The position numbers and the translations under genes were made by a program. Below the pieces are notes generated by a model. It searched no databases. It worked only from the letters and a program-made list of their open reading frames with translations, and was not told the DNA's origin. A stretch of DNA of 64,000 nucleotides from Fidelibacterota bacterium UBA2986. Lineage in GTDB: Bacteria > Fidelibacterota > Marinisomatia > Marinisomatales > AB-629-J13. The DNA is taken from NCBI GenBank assembly GCA_002346675.1, contig DEAI01000011.1:447530-511529 (forward strand). The letters run 5' to 3'. Shown in pieces: positions 36,137 to 45,393 of the stretch; the stretch's first letter is position 1; each line of letters starts with the position of its first letter.

Positions 36137-37489
36137 TTATTCGCTTATCAATGTTACTATGGATCTAGCAGGGATGGATAGATTTAGGTTTTTATCTCCT
36201 TCAATATAATTAAAATCCTCCTTAGAATTATTTTTATTCATAATTACAACTGTTGTACTTCCAGAGCTATTGATTGAGGCAAGTGCCAATAGGTTTTTCG
36301 TTTCATTTTTGGATTCAATGATTCTGTCATCTCGTTTTATAAAACGAGAAAAATGGCCAAGATAATAGTAAGAGCTCTGATAAAGGATGTCCTGAGTTTG
36401 GGTATCTACAATTATTGGAGCGCTGCAGTAATTGCCAACATGATTAGGGCCTCCACTTTCATCTAAAATAAGATTCCAATCAATCCATGCCACTGTCCAT
36501 CGGTTTAAGTCGTTTATTATTGAAGTGGCGTACCGCTCCCCTAAATCCCAGGATCCTAAATGTGGGCCATTTTCTTGACATCCTTCAGTAAATATCAGTT
36601 TTTTATCTGGGAACTCATCATGAACCTGTTGCACTGCGTCAAAATGGTCACCGTTGTACCAGTGGAAGCCTGTTCCCCATACATATTTTTCTGCCTCAGG
36701 ATCACTGAGAACAGCTCGGGCTCTCTCTACCATAATGTCTCGATTATGATCCCATATTATAATTTTTTTATGCAGTAGATTATTTCTTTCCATTGCAGGG
36801 CCTAAATAGTTACGAATAAAATCTCGCTCTTCATCTCCAGTGTAGAGACAGGAATCCCAGGTTTGTTTTGCATCTGGCTCATTCTGTATAGAAATGCCCC
36901 ATATTGTGATACCCTCTTTTTCATATGCACTAATATATTTACAGTAGTATTGAGCCCAGGCGTGTCGGTATTCTTTTTTCAATTTTCCCCCGTGGTTCAT
37001 TTCTCCATTCGTTTTCATCCATGGAGGAGGGCTCCAGGGAGATGCCAATAGTTTTATTGGTATTTGTGTTGCCTCTAAAGCATCTGCTATAAAAGGAATC
37101 AACAGCTTTTTATCTCGTGATATTGAAAATTTTTTCAACTCTATATCTCCAGGGGTATCACAATACGAGTAGTTACCTAATGAAAAATCACAACTATTGA
37201 TATGAGTTCTTCCCATATTATATTTGTTCCCATTTATTCCAAAATAAGATTGAATAATTTCTGCTCTTTTTTCAGCTCCTAATTTTTCATAAACACTCGC
37301 AGATGCTTCGGTGAACGCTCCACCAAAACCCAGAATTTTTTGCCTTGTCTTATGTCTATTTACTTTAATAGTAGGGAACTCTTTATTCTTATCTGTAATC
37401 AAGTAAGATAAATCAACCTGCTCTATTTTTTGCCCTGTGTCCTTTGCAGTGATGAAAAAAGACATAGCTTCTTTTGTAGTTCCGACCAT
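36137..37489 (-). CDS. GH30 glycosidase (beta-1,6-glucanase/glucosylceramidase-like)
   Basis: 450 residues, no signal peptide, so cytosolic. The (beta/alpha)8 GH30 core has KILGFGGAFTEASA, LLASPWSPPPWMKTNG, the acid/base E204 in ISIQNEPDAKQTWDSC, and the nucleophile E302 in IFTEGCQENG. A small beta-domain follows, ending IPARSIVTLIS. By pattern it belongs to GH30_1 or GH30_3, whose members cleave beta-1,6-glucan or beta-glucosides. Within this operon it plausibly removes the beta-1,6 branches of laminarin oligosaccharides. The start ATG directly follows the GH1 stop (TAAATG). Confidence 0.9.
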   Translation of the reverse strand: MVGTTKEAMSFFITAKDTGQKIEQVDLSYLITDKNKEFPTIKVNRHKTRQKILGFGGAFTEASASVYEKLGAEKRAEIIQSYFGINGNKYNMGRTHINSCDFSLGNYSYCDTPGDIELKKFSISRDKKLLIPFIADALEATQIPIKLLASPWSPPPWMKTNGEMNHGGKLKKEYRHAWAQYYCKYISAYEKEGITIWGISIQNEPDAKQTWDSCLYTGDEERDFIRNYLGPAMERNNLLHKKIIIWDHNRDIMVERARAVLSDPEAEKYVWGTGFHWYNGDHFDAVQQVHDEFPDKKLIFTEGCQENGPHLGSWDLGERYATSIINDLNRWTVAWIDWNLILDESGGPNHVGNYCSAPIIVDTQTQDILYQSSYYYLGHFSRFIKRDDRIIESKNETKNLLALASINSSGSTTVVIMNKNNSKEDFNYIEGDKNLNLSIPARSIVTLISE

Positions 37490-38863
37490 TTATTTTACTT
37501 CTATCCCATTTGATGAAATAAACTTTTGATACCAGTAATAACTATCTTTTGGGATGCGTTCCTGTGTCTCAAAATCAACCCAAACCAGACCAAAACGTTG
37601 GCTAAAACCCTCGGCCCATTCAAAATTATCCATAAGTGACCAGGCAAAATAGCCATTGCATTGGACACCATCTTGAATAGACCTTTTGAGCTCTTTAAGG
37701 TGTGAATCAAAATATTTAATTCTTCTAGTGTCCCTTATTTTTCCTTCTGAATTAGGTCCATCGCCGTAAGAGCATCCATTCTCTGTAATATAAATGTTAT
37801 TTACACTGTATTCATTTTTCAGTCTAATAAGCAAGTCGTAAATCCCTGGCGGATAAATTTCCCACCCAAAATCTGTTTTTTCCCCTATCTCCACATTTCT
37901 TGTATGATTATTTTTTTCATCAATTTCTTCGTTACGTATAACTCCTCTACTATAGTAGTTTACTCCTAAAAAATCTGTTTTGGTTGAAATAATATTCAGA
38001 TCGTCATCCTTGATAAAATTAAGATCTGATTGAGAGATCCAATCTCTGGATCGAAGATATTCAAATACATCATCAGGGTATTCGCTCTTATAAAGCGGGT
38101 TAAGATATAAACGGTTAAATTGTCCATCATAAAACCTGCAAGCATCTTCATCGTATTTACTATCTGATGCAGGAACTGCAGTGTTTAAATTGAGAGTAAT
38201 GCCCACCTCTGAATTATCAGAGTTACTTCTTATTTCAGGGATAGCCATTCCATGGGAAAGCATTAAATGGTGTGCAGCGGCCAAGCTTTTTGGCCAATTT
38301 TGAATTAGGCCGGGTGGCTTACGCCCTATCACATATCCCAAGTAGCTGACGCACCACGGTTCATTATGTGTGATCCAATATTTTACTCTATCGCCTAAAT
38401 GATTACTCGTGTGGTAACTGTATTTTACGAATTCATTTACAATTTCTCTATTAGGCCAGCCGCCGATTTCTTCCAATCCCTGAGGAATGTCCCAATGGTT
38501 TAAAGTAACAAAGGGAGTGATATTATTTTCAAGAAGTACATCAACCAGTTTGCTATAAAAATCCAATCCAGATTGGTTCGGTTTACTTTCGATGCCAGTT
38601 GGGAATATTCTTGGCCAACTGATGGAAAAGCGATACGCATTTATACCCAATTCCTTCATTAGGGTTATATCTTGAGGCCATAGTTCGTAGTGGTTGCAGG
38701 CAATATCACCATTATCATTATTTTTTATCTTACCGGGGCTGTGACTAAAAATATCCCATACAGATGGGCCCTTACCGCCAGCTGTAGGTGCACCCTCAAT
38801 TTGATAGCTTGAAGTGGCCGCTCCCCATATAAAATTTTTCTGAAATGTATTTTGTTTATGCAT
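37490..38863 (-). CDS. GH1 beta-glucosidase
   Basis: 457 residues, cytosolic. A complete GH1 barrel: FIWGAATSSYQIEGA at the N-terminus, RFSISWPRIFPTG, TLNHWDIPQGL, the acid/base E168 in THNEPW, and the nucleophile in NNIYITENGCSYGDG (about residue 357), ending in the substrate-binding WSLMDNFEWAEGFSQRFGL. It hydrolyses beta-glucosides such as laminaribiose or cellobiose to glucose. The start overlaps the ABC ATPase gene by 8 nt, indicating coupling of import and hydrolysis. Confidence 0.95.
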   Translation of the reverse strand: MHKQNTFQKNFIWGAATSSYQIEGAPTAGGKGPSVWDIFSHSPGKIKNNDNGDIACNHYELWPQDITLMKELGINAYRFSISWPRIFPTGIESKPNQSGLDFYSKLVDVLLENNITPFVTLNHWDIPQGLEEIGGWPNREIVNEFVKYSYHTSNHLGDRVKYWITHNEPWCVSYLGYVIGRKPPGLIQNWPKSLAAAHHLMLSHGMAIPEIRSNSDNSEVGITLNLNTAVPASDSKYDEDACRFYDGQFNRLYLNPLYKSEYPDDVFEYLRSRDWISQSDLNFIKDDDLNIISTKTDFLGVNYYSRGVIRNEEIDEKNNHTRNVEIGEKTDFGWEIYPPGIYDLLIRLKNEYSVNNIYITENGCSYGDGPNSEGKIRDTRRIKYFDSHLKELKRSIQDGVQCNGYFAWSLMDNFEWAEGFSQRFGLVWVDFETQERIPKDSYYWYQKFISSNGIEVK

Positions 38864-40520
38864 TTTTCATATCTCCATTGTCTAATGATAAGCTCTCTAG
38901 CCAACCTGGAGAGGCTGCTTTAATTAGCTGTTTTGTGTATTCTTCCTTTGGTGACTGTATAAGCTGCTCCGCAGAATTTTCTTCAACAATTGAGCCATTA
39001 TGAAGCACAAATATCCTATCGGCAATGTATCTAGCTGATGCTAGGTCATGTGTGATAAATATGATTGTAAGGTTTTTTTCAATACGCATACGAGCAAATA
39101 TCTCTAAAATTTCCATGCGTATAGATACATCCAACATAGAAGTAGGTTCATCTGCTATAATCAAATCAGGGTTTAGGCTGAGCGCCCGAGCTATTGCTAC
39201 GCGCTGACGCTCTCCTCCAGACATCTCGTGAGGAAATTTTCTTGCAAATGCTTCTCCAGGTTTTAAACCGACGGTTTCAAGATTTTCTATAATTGTTTGA
39301 AAAAGATTTTGTTTGGTTACTAAGCGATGTCTAACCAATGGCCTGGCGAGGTGATGAAATACTGTATGAACCGAGTTCAAAGAGCCAAAGGGGTCTTGAA
39401 ATACCAGCTGAACCTGTTTTCTATATTCCAGGGGAACCTTTTGCGCTTCAGAAACTTTTTTGTTGTTACCATTTAAAAGAATATTTCCTGATGTTGGTCT
39501 AATTAATCGTGCAATTAGCTTTGCGATTGTACTTTTACCGCTTCCAGATTCACCAACCAAACCAATGATTTCACCAGGATAGATTTGGAATGATACATTT
39601 TTTACAACATCAATTGATGTTGAATTAAAGATTCCAGAGTCAATAAAGCTTTTACTAAGGTTCTGTATCTCTAAAATGGGTTGACTCCCTAGGGAAAGAT
39701 TTTCTGGCTTTGAAAGCATTCCTCTCTCCCGGGGGCCTGATGCAGATGGAAGCGAACCAATTAATTTTTGAGTGTAGTCATGTTTACCACCGCCACGGAT
39801 ATTTTGTGCACTATCCATTTCTACTAGTTTTCCATTTTTCATAACCGCGACCCTATCGGCAAATTCCAACAAAAGATTGAGGTCGTGGGTTATAAATAGG
39901 ATTGTAAAACCAAGATTTTTCCGCAATTCTATGATTTTAGCGATGATTTCACGTTCTACTATCACATCAAGTGCAGTTGTAGGTTCATCCATAATAATGA
40001 GTGGAGGCATCAGAGCTAGAGCAATAGCAATGACGACTCTCTGTCTCATCCCCCCTGATAATTGATGTGGGTAGCTATCTAGCCGGCTGATGTCAATATC
40101 AATTAAAGACAATAGTTCTTCAGTGCGATCCTGTATAGCTTGTCCTTGCAAACTGCTGTGCTCTCTCAGAACGTCTTCGATTTGTTCGCTTATAGTTAAA
40201 ACAGGGTTTAAGGCATTAAGAGCACTCTGCATAACGATAGAAATTTCTTTCCAACGATATTTTAACACCTCAGTGTCTGATATAGAGAGAATATCTTTAT
40301 CATTGATTACTACCTTACCATCTGTAATTACTGCAGGGGGAGGAAGAGTACGAAGAACTGCCTGAATTACTGTACTCTTTCCGCTTCCGGATTCACCCAC
40401 TAAACCAAAAATTTCACCTTCTTGTATTTCAAAGGAGACGTTATTTACTGCCTTTATTGGTCTCCCCGATGTGATATAGTTGACACAAAGATTTTCTATG
40501 GAGAGTAGGGGTTTATTCAT
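38856..40520 (-). CDS. Fused ABC transporter ATPase (DppD-DppF type)
   Basis: 554 residues with two complete ABC ATPase domains in one chain. Domain 1: Walker A GESGSGKST (about 41-49), signature LSGGMRQRV, Walker B LIIMDEP. Domain 2: Walker A GESGSGKST near 325, signature MSGGERQRVAIARAL, Walker B LIIADEP. Each is followed by the oligopeptide-transporter C-terminal extension (GSLPSASGPRERG and KAASPGW). Dpp/Opp-type exporter-like annotations are common, but in beta-glucan loci of Thermotoga-like bacteria such systems import gluco-oligosaccharides (recalled). It energises the two permeases upstream. Confidence 0.93.
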   Translation of the reverse strand: MNKPLLSIENLCVNYITSGRPIKAVNNVSFEIQEGEIFGLVGESGSGKSTVIQAVLRTLPPPAVITDGKVVINDKDILSISDTEVLKYRWKEISIVMQSALNALNPVLTISEQIEDVLREHSSLQGQAIQDRTEELLSLIDIDISRLDSYPHQLSGGMRQRVVIAIALALMPPLIIMDEPTTALDVIVEREIIAKIIELRKNLGFTILFITHDLNLLLEFADRVAVMKNGKLVEMDSAQNIRGGGKHDYTQKLIGSLPSASGPRERGMLSKPENLSLGSQPILEIQNLSKSFIDSGIFNSTSIDVVKNVSFQIYPGEIIGLVGESGSGKSTIAKLIARLIRPTSGNILLNGNNKKVSEAQKVPLEYRKQVQLVFQDPFGSLNSVHTVFHHLARPLVRHRLVTKQNLFQTIIENLETVGLKPGEAFARKFPHEMSGGERQRVAIARALSLNPDLIIADEPTSMLDVSIRMEILEIFARMRIEKNLTIIFITHDLASARYIADRIFVLHNGSIVEENSAEQLIQSPKEEYTKQLIKAASPGWLESLSLDNGDMKNA

Positions 40521-41442
40521 GACTTTTTACAACAGGAGTTACACCATTAACGATTTTTTTTGTTGGGATATTTGCGCGCCAGACACGCTCCGCAATCAAA
40601 CGAGGGTTGGTCACCTCATCTATACCAAAATTGATTAAAGTTAGAGCAAAACTAACAATGGCAATACTCAATCCAGTTGGCACAAAGGTCCACCATGAGC
40701 CCGTAAGTAAAGCCATGTCATTACTTGCCCAGTACAAGTTTGTTCCCCATGTGACCGTACTTACATCGCCCAAGCCCAAAAACTCCAAACCTACCTGTGC
40801 CCCTATAGCATAAATAGATGCACCTATAAAAGATGACGCAAGCAGAGAAAGCATTCTTGGCATAATTTCAACAATAATAATTCTAATATTACGTTCTCCG
40901 CTAACTATGGCTGCAGAAACAAAATCGCGGCTTCGGAATGTCATCATCTGTGATCGGATTACACGTGCATTCCAGGCCCATCCCGTGAGAACCAAGACAC
41001 CCGTTAATGTTGCCGGTCCTGGCGGGAGCCAGCTGGCAAGGATTACCATAAGCGGTAGCCCAGGCATAACTAGGAACACATTGATTAAAAGAGACAAAAA
41101 ATCATCTATTTTCCCTCCATAGTATCCGGAAATACCGCCAATAAGCGCACCTATAAAGACAACCAAAATTCCAGTTGCGAAACCAACGAGTAAGGTCTGC
41201 CTAGATCCGATGATGGTCTGCGCTAAAACATCCTGTCCCTGGCCATTTGTTCCTAGCAAGTGCTCCGAGGAAGGCGGTGACAGCGGTGTACTCAAAAATG
41301 CAGTGGAGTCCTGAGTCATAAGAGGGCCCAAGAGTGCAAGAAAAAGAAATATAAAAATGATGACAACGCCTGTTTTTGCTTTCCGGTTTTGAATAATTCC
41401 GGTGACCCAACGGACAAAAATACTGTCATGTAATTGATTCAT
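40513..41442 (-). CDS. ABC transporter permease, DppC type
   Basis: 309 residues from ATG 41442, eight nt after the DppB-like stop; a TTG at 41472 would overlap it. Six hydrophobic helices. The N-terminal HLLGTNGQGQDVLAQTIIGSRQTLLVG and the EAA-like loop GERNIRIIIVEIMPRMLSLL are typical of DppC/OppC subunits. Inner-membrane partner of the DppB-like permease. Overlaps the ATPase gene by 8 nt. Confidence 0.92.
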   Translation of the reverse strand: MNQLHDSIFVRWVTGIIQNRKAKTGVVIIFIFLFLALLGPLMTQDSTAFLSTPLSPPSSEHLLGTNGQGQDVLAQTIIGSRQTLLVGFATGILVVFIGALIGGISGYYGGKIDDFLSLLINVFLVMPGLPLMVILASWLPPGPATLTGVLVLTGWAWNARVIRSQMMTFRSRDFVSAAIVSGERNIRIIIVEIMPRMLSLLASSFIGASIYAIGAQVGLEFLGLGDVSTVTWGTNLYWASNDMALLTGSWWTFVPTGLSIAIVSFALTLINFGIDEVTNPRLIAERVWRANIPTKKIVNGVTPVVKSHE

Positions 41443-41449
41443 AGTGTGT

Positions 41450-42436
41450 CTATTTCCTTGTCCGTGGATCAAATATCAAAATAGCAATATCTACCAACCA
41501 ATTTGCAGCCAAAACCGCAAATGTAATTGTCATAAAAAGTCCCTGCATGAGGGGGAAATCTTGAGCGCGGACTGCCTGAAGCAATAAATAACCCTGACCT
41601 GGGTAAGAAAAAATAATTTCGGTTAACAAGGCACCACTTAGGACAAAGCCCAGCGCCATTCCAAATCCGGTAAAGTTTGGTAAGATTGCGTTTCTTGCTG
41701 CATAGCGAAGCATGATTTGGAGGGAAGGGAGTCCCTTCGCATGTGCAAAAGAAATGTAGTCTGTCCCTAACGTAGTGATCATAATATTGCGCATGGAGAG
41801 CATCCACCCACCAAGGCTCACCAGTATCATCGTGAGAGCGGGAAGGGCAGCGTGGTGCAGAGCGCTCAAAATAAATGATATGTTAAACCCTGGAGTCACA
41901 TTTTCCCCATATGCATGTCCGAGCGGGAACCAACTCAGCTCGAAGCCAAAGATATATAACGCGACCATGGCCAACCAGAAATAGGGGAATGCCCCTATAA
42001 ATGCAAGAACAGGCGGGAGAATCGAGTCCAGTTTTCCACCTCTGTTCCAAGCAATAAAGGTTCCTAAAAGGGTTCCTATAGAAAAAGATATGATAAGAGA
42101 AACTCCTGCAAGGAAAATTGTCCAGAGAAGCGCGCTGGATATTATGTTTGTCACTGGCTCAGGGAAATAAGCGATCGAGATACCTAAATCTCCAATTAAC
42201 ATACTTTTCAAATAGGACCAATATTGCCCCAGCAAAGGTTCATTAGTTAGACCAAAAGTTTCACGGAGAGCCTGTATTGCTTCAGGTTTAAGTTTTCCCC
42301 GAAACCTGGCAAAAATAATTGCAGCTGGATCGCCCGGCATTAACCTCGGAATGAAAAAATTAAGTGTTAATGCTGCCCATGCTGCCATCAGATAAAATCC
42401 TAATCTCCGTAGTAGGTAGTTTAGTGACTGGTTCAT
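41450..42436 (-). CDS. ABC transporter permease, DppB type
   Basis: 328 residues, six helices. FFIPRLMPGDPAAIIFARFRG near the N-terminus and the EAA-like loop GTDYISFAHAKGLPSLQIMLRYAARNAILP identify the DppB/OppB family. Four-base ATGA overlap with the substrate-binding lipoprotein gene before it. Confidence 0.93.
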   Translation of the reverse strand: MNQSLNYLLRRLGFYLMAAWAALTLNFFIPRLMPGDPAAIIFARFRGKLKPEAIQALRETFGLTNEPLLGQYWSYLKSMLIGDLGISIAYFPEPVTNIISSALLWTIFLAGVSLIISFSIGTLLGTFIAWNRGGKLDSILPPVLAFIGAFPYFWLAMVALYIFGFELSWFPLGHAYGENVTPGFNISFILSALHHAALPALTMILVSLGGWMLSMRNIMITTLGTDYISFAHAKGLPSLQIMLRYAARNAILPNFTGFGMALGFVLSGALLTEIIFSYPGQGYLLLQAVRAQDFPLMQGLFMTITFAVLAANWLVDIAILIFDPRTRK

Positions 42437-44085
42437 CGATTTTGCACGTTTACCAAAACAAATAGCTGTTCAGGAGAATAATTTGGGGAGAGGGTGGCAT
42501 ATGGATTTTCAGCACTAGGAAAGTTAGTAAAGTATTTTGTATTACATTCAGCCCAGGCTGGCTCAGCGAAAAGTGGGATTGACGGTGCATGCTCAACAAA
42601 TAAATTTTGCAGCTCGTATATTATCTCTTTTATTTCTGTTTGGTCGGATGTTCTTTCATACTTTCTAAAAAGCGAATCTGCAGCTGCTAGACTAAAGCGG
42701 TGCCAATTTACATCGGCAGTCACACCAATTGGCTGCAAATATTCGGAGGACATCATCCCTTTATAAAGCGGAAAAGGCGTCGCGCCTTTTTCTGCCCACC
42801 CAATTGCCAATTGAAACTCCCCTTTTTGCATGCGGCTTATCCATGCCCCAAAATCGTAGGTTTTTACATTAGCTTTTATACCGACCTTTTTAAGGTTTTG
42901 ACTTACAACCTGTGCGGATCTGATCCAATCACTCCATCCCGAAACAATGATAATATCAAATTCTAGGGCCTGCCCGCTCTCATTAGATCTTTGCCCTGAT
43001 TTCTTTTGATAAAATCCTGCGTCATTCAACAGTTGATTTGCTTTTTCCAGGTTATAAATCGTCCAGTCTTCTTTTTGATTTATGTGTGGGGAGTGCCACT
43101 TAGACATGGGGCCGGATACCCCCGATACATGTGCTGGTTCTGTATAGTCGTACATCCCTACTTTAACTACTAGCTCGCGGTCTATGGCATAGCTGATTGC
43201 TTTTCGTATTCTCACATCATTTAGAATAGGGTCTTTTGTGTTTGTATGCAGAAAAGTAGTATGTCCCGTTAGCGGAAACCAGTATTTGTGATTTTCAGTA
43301 TTTTTTGATACAAAGACACGTTCAACAGCAGGAATAAATGCACCTGCCCAATCTAAGCTACCGCTCAGTAGAGCAAGAGTTACCTGCTCATTGCTGGGGA
43401 ATGTCGGAAAAATGAGTTTGTTTATGTGGGGCTTTCCCTTTTGCCAGTAATCCGAATTTTTCCCTAGTTCCCATAATTGATTATCAAATCTAATAATTTC
43501 TGTAAATGGTCCAGTTCCGACTGGGTTAGGGTTGGCAAATTTTACAGGGTCTTCAATTTTATTCCATATATGCTTTGGAATAATTGACTGTGTTGCAATT
43601 GCATCAAAACCCGGCACGAAAACACGCTTAAATTCAAATCGCACACTCGTATCTGATTTTGCTACAACTTCATTCAAATATCCCCATGAGTCCCTGGTAT
43701 CCAGAGCACGGTGTTTACGTTTAATATTAAATGTGAAGGCCACGTCCTCCGCAGAAAATAGTTTTCCATCAGACCACTTTACTCCTTTTCGGATTGACAT
43801 ATTTAGAACTTTATTACCATTTTCCCACTCATAATCAAGCGCAAGCCAGGGGACAAACTCTCCAGACATGGAGTTGTAAATAAATAGCGGTTCATAGATT
43901 CCTCCTGATGTTGGCCATCGGGCCGAACCTGCGGGACTTAATGGATTAAAATTTCGTACCCAAGATATTTGAGCTTCCTGATAAACGGTCAGTCCATCTC
44001 GTTTGTTTATTTCTTTATTTTTCCCGCATCCAATAAATAGAAAAAAACTTACAGTTGTAAAGAAAGGTATTTTTGTGAATATCAT
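42433..44085 (-). CDS. Family 5 substrate-binding lipoprotein of the ABC transporter
   Basis: 550 residues. Lipobox at Cys20 (FFLFIGCGK). SBP_bac_5 (DppA/OppA) signature elements: GGIYEPLFIYNSMSGEFVPWLA, NGNKVLNMSIRKGVKWSDGKLFSAEDVAFTF, and DVRIRKAISYAIDRE. In Thermotogae, homologous binding proteins bind cello- and laminari-oligosaccharides rather than peptides; the genomic company of GH1, GH16, GH30 and a phosphorylase supports a gluco-oligosaccharide ligand here (inference). Confidence 0.9.
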   Translation of the reverse strand: MIFTKIPFFTTVSFFLFIGCGKNKEINKRDGLTVYQEAQISWVRNFNPLSPAGSARWPTSGGIYEPLFIYNSMSGEFVPWLALDYEWENGNKVLNMSIRKGVKWSDGKLFSAEDVAFTFNIKRKHRALDTRDSWGYLNEVVAKSDTSVRFEFKRVFVPGFDAIATQSIIPKHIWNKIEDPVKFANPNPVGTGPFTEIIRFDNQLWELGKNSDYWQKGKPHINKLIFPTFPSNEQVTLALLSGSLDWAGAFIPAVERVFVSKNTENHKYWFPLTGHTTFLHTNTKDPILNDVRIRKAISYAIDRELVVKVGMYDYTEPAHVSGVSGPMSKWHSPHINQKEDWTIYNLEKANQLLNDAGFYQKKSGQRSNESGQALEFDIIIVSGWSDWIRSAQVVSQNLKKVGIKANVKTYDFGAWISRMQKGEFQLAIGWAEKGATPFPLYKGMMSSEYLQPIGVTADVNWHRFSLAAADSLFRKYERTSDQTEIKEIIYELQNLFVEHAPSIPLFAEPAWAECNTKYFTNFPSAENPYATLSPNYSPEQLFVLVNVQNR

Positions 44086-44100
44086 TTGTATATTATTAAA

Positions 44101-45381
44101 CTATTTGTGAGTGTAAACTCTCACATAATCAATGTCCATTTTTGCGGGAAAGGCATTATCATCAATGCCCTTGGCGCCTCCCCACCAGCCTCCAACAGCA
44201 ATGTTAAATATTAAATGAAATCTTTGGTCAAAAGGCCATTTTTGCCATGGACTATTCTGCTTTGAGTAGCTGAAAAACTCCTTATCATTTACTGATACAG
44301 AGATCTCATCCTCGTGCCACTCTAAAATATAATTATTGAATTCTTTACAAGAATTTGGAACTTTAATTGTGCCTTGCTGGTCCGTCCCATACAAATCTCC
44401 AGCGTGCGCATTAGTATGAACTGAGCTAACTATTTCCCCTTCATTAAACCCCACATGTTCTAATATATCAATCTCACCACTGTGGGGCCAGGACCCATAA
44501 ACCCAGTCCGTAGGGAGAGCCCACAGTGCACACCAGGTTCCCCTGCCTGAGGGCAGTTTAGCTCTTATCTCTAGGCGACCATATTTCCAGCTTTTTTTTG
44601 TTTTTATTCTAGCTGAGGTGTATTCTGCTCCTCTGTAAGATTCTTTTTTTGCTTCAATAATTAATTTTCCGTTTTCAACTCTCACATTGTTAGGGGCATC
44701 TGTATAGTATTGTGATTCATTGTTTCCCCAACCTCCGCCCGTTACCCAGTTCAATTCTTTATCTATTCGGCTAACCGGCTTGTCCGTTTTTGAGAGTTTT
44801 AGCGATTTATTTTGGAAATACGTTCCCCTTAGTCCTGGCTCTCCAGTGTCGGTTATCAGATTTTTACTGGGGATAAGGCTTTTAGGGAAAGAGTCACTTT
44901 CCCATCCAAGTATCATCGTTTCGCCGCCGCCTTCTTCAAAGTATTCGATTCGAATTGTATATTCTTGATTCTCACGGAGGTTTAACTCACCAGTAAACTC
45001 TGTTGCAGGTTGTGGTTGCCACTCATCAATAATTAAACTGTCATTTAAATAGAATCGGACGCCGTCATCAGAAATAATATAAAATGTGTATCTTCCCGTA
45101 TAGTTTACTTTTAAAAATCCATCCCACCGTACCGAAAAGTTATCTCTGGGAAAATCTTCCGGTGAAAATACAGGTGAGCTTTCCCCAAATGCTTCAAAAG
45201 TAGGCGCTCCAGTCCCCAGATCAAATCCCCAGTCAGAAGTATTGATTGTTGAGCTATCAAATTCATCTTGCCAGATCAGATCCCATTTATCTAATGGATC
45301 ACTGGTTTCAGATTTAGCATATGATACAGATGTGATAAAAAAGAAACCCATAACTGTTATATGTTTGGGCTTAATGAACAC
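44101..45381 (-). CDS. GH16 laminarinase with an inserted, apparently permuted PA14 domain
   Basis: 426 residues, GTG start, signal peptide to about 23. GH16_3 begins normally (WDLIWQDEFDSSTINTSDW, 33-51), then is interrupted. A PA14 segment (52-175; NFSVRWDGFLKVNYTGRYTFYIISDDG) is followed by linker TDTGEP and by what is normally the PA14 N-terminus (GLRGTYFQN...RIDKELN, 182-211). GH16 then resumes at WVTGGGWGNNESQYYT, and the active site E303-I-D305-I-L-E308 (GEIDILEHV) is intact. It is predicted to hydrolyse beta-1,3-glucan outside the cytosol, probably in the periplasm. First structural gene of the operon, directly after the LacI gene. Confidence 0.9.
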   Translation of the reverse strand: MFIKPKHITVMGFFFITSVSYAKSETSDPLDKWDLIWQDEFDSSTINTSDWGFDLGTGAPTFEAFGESSPVFSPEDFPRDNFSVRWDGFLKVNYTGRYTFYIISDDGVRFYLNDSLIIDEWQPQPATEFTGELNLRENQEYTIRIEYFEEGGGETMILGWESDSFPKSLIPSKNLITDTGEPGLRGTYFQNKSLKLSKTDKPVSRIDKELNWVTGGGWGNNESQYYTDAPNNVRVENGKLIIEAKKESYRGAEYTSARIKTKKSWKYGRLEIRAKLPSGRGTWCALWALPTDWVYGSWPHSGEIDILEHVGFNEGEIVSSVHTNAHAGDLYGTDQQGTIKVPNSCKEFNNYILEWHEDEISVSVNDKEFFSYSKQNSPWQKWPFDQRFHLIFNIAVGGWWGGAKGIDDNAFPAKMDIDYVRVYTHK

Positions 45382-45393
45382 TTTAATTTAGAG

